Below, in pieces: positions 6,909 through 7,317 of a stretch of 7,317 nucleotides of DNA. Source of the DNA: Vallitaleaceae bacterium (lineage in GTDB: Bacteria; Bacillota; Clostridia; Lachnospirales; Vallitaleaceae). The position numbers and the translations under genes were made by a program. Every line of letters begins with the position of its first letter. Position 1 is the first letter of the stretch. The notes under the pieces were generated by a model. That model worked only from the letters and a program-made list of their open reading frames with translations. It searched no databases and was not told the origin of the DNA. Location: positions 1-7,317 of the forward strand of contig JAQICP010000203.1 of NCBI GenBank assembly GCA_027858555.1, written 5' to 3'.

Positions 6909-7317
6909 TGAAAACAATTGAAGAAGATTTCACACCAATGCCTAAAGATGAGCAAAATAAGACTTGGACTAATATTGCCAACTACTTTAGAGCTAACTCC
7001 ATCTGGATGCTAATGTATTGTACAGGTTGTTGTGCTATTGAACTGCCTCAAGCGATGACTTCTAGATACGATATGGAACGTCTTGGCATGGGACCGATGG
7101 CGACGCCTAGACAGGCGGATGTCCTTTTAATTACAGGGTATCTAAGTCTGAAGACCCTTAGAAGAATCATCTATTCATACGAACAGATGTCTGAACCGAA
7201 ATACTTGGTTGCATTTGGACCTTGTACACTAAATGGCGGTATTTATCATGATTCACATGCGGTTATCAATCGCCTTGATCAATACTTACCAATTGATTTA
7301 TATATTGCAGGCTGTAT
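6908..7317 (+). CDS. mbxJ: NuoB-like iron-sulfur subunit (MbxJ-like), 3' end beyond window
   Basis: Partial: 136 codons are present with no stop before the window edge. It starts at ATG 6908 (TAATG junction), seven bases after the G-rich site GGATGGGGGG (6891-6900). No signal peptide or membrane helix is evident, so it is a peripheral cytoplasmic subunit. Candidate [4Fe-4S] ligands are C41 and C42 in CTGCCAIE (38-45), C106 in FGPCTLNGG and C136 at the cut end, matching the CCxxE...C...C set of NuoB (N2 cluster). An additional C38 lies just before them. The motif MTSRYDMERLGMGPMATPRQ at 50-69 is typical of the family. It should pass electrons from the NuoI-like ferredoxin-type subunit to the active site next to the NuoD-like subunit. 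The CC arrangement differs from MbhJ-type hydrogenase small subunits. Confidence 0.9.
   Translation, partial: MKTIEEDFTPMPKDEQNKTWTNIANYFRANSIWMLMYCTGCCAIELPQAMTSRYDMERLGMGPMATPRQADVLLITGYLSLKTLRRIIYSYEQMSEPKYLVAFGPCTLNGGIYHDSHAVINRLDQYLPIDLYIAGC

Noticed and set aside
329..7317. Plain Mrp Na+/H+ antiporter operon
   Set aside because: No full-length MrpA is present, the MrpA C-terminal parts are separate or fused to MrpB, and NuoH- and NuoB-like genes follow directly in the same operon.
329..7317. Canonical complex I (nuo) operon
   Set aside because: MrpE, F, G, B and MbhD-type subunits are absent from nuo operons, and the order H-H'-NuoH-NuoB does not match nuoA-N.
6908..7317. H2-evolving Mbh or Ech hydrogenase small subunit
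   Set aside because: The cysteine spacing at C41-C42 with E45 is of NuoB type, and gene order is of Mbx type. It is not fully excluded until the NuoD-like large subunit is seen.

Overview
The window reads as a low-GC, anaerobic, Clostridia-type bacterium. The evidence is AT-rich intergenic DNA, strong GGAGG-type ribosome sites before almost every gene, and a Rex-like operator of the form used in Clostridia. The species cannot be named from the sequence alone. All genes lie on the plus strand in one tightly packed operon that is still open at the right end.

Layout: positions 1-328 are non-coding. This stretch holds an upstream promoter-like pair (92-120), a cluster of short direct repeats (134-187), an 11-bp inverted repeat (201-211), and a proximal promoter-like pair (267-294) whose spacer contains a Rex-like palindrome (271-288). 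Positions 329-2747 encode six small Mrp-type membrane subunits in the order MrpE, MrpF, MrpG, MbhD-like, fused MbhE/MrpB-like, MrpC. Positions 2744-6003 encode two large antiporter-like, ion-pumping subunits (H and H'). Positions 5997-6908 encode a NuoH-like membrane anchor. From 6908 to the window end runs a NuoB-like iron-sulfur subunit, cut by the window edge after 136 codons. Every junction overlaps by 1, 4 or 7 bases.

Together this is an Mrp antiporter module joined to a complex I-like / group 4 hydrogenase-like redox module. The order A-B-C-D-F-G-H-H'-M-J, with two adjacent H-type genes and the NuoH-like gene before the NuoB-like gene, is that of the archaeal Mbx/Mbs operon (mbxABCDFGHH'MJKLN). 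It is not that of the H2-evolving Mbh operon, where one H gene is present and M comes near the end. The small iron-sulfur subunit has the tandem CC-x-x-E arrangement of complex I NuoB rather than the C-x-x-C-x-x-E spacing of MbhJ, which also argues against hydrogen evolution. The likely role is ferredoxin-driven reduction of an unidentified acceptor coupled to Na+ or H+ translocation. The remaining redox subunits (K, L and N, for NuoC-, NuoD- and NuoI-like proteins) are expected just beyond position 7317.
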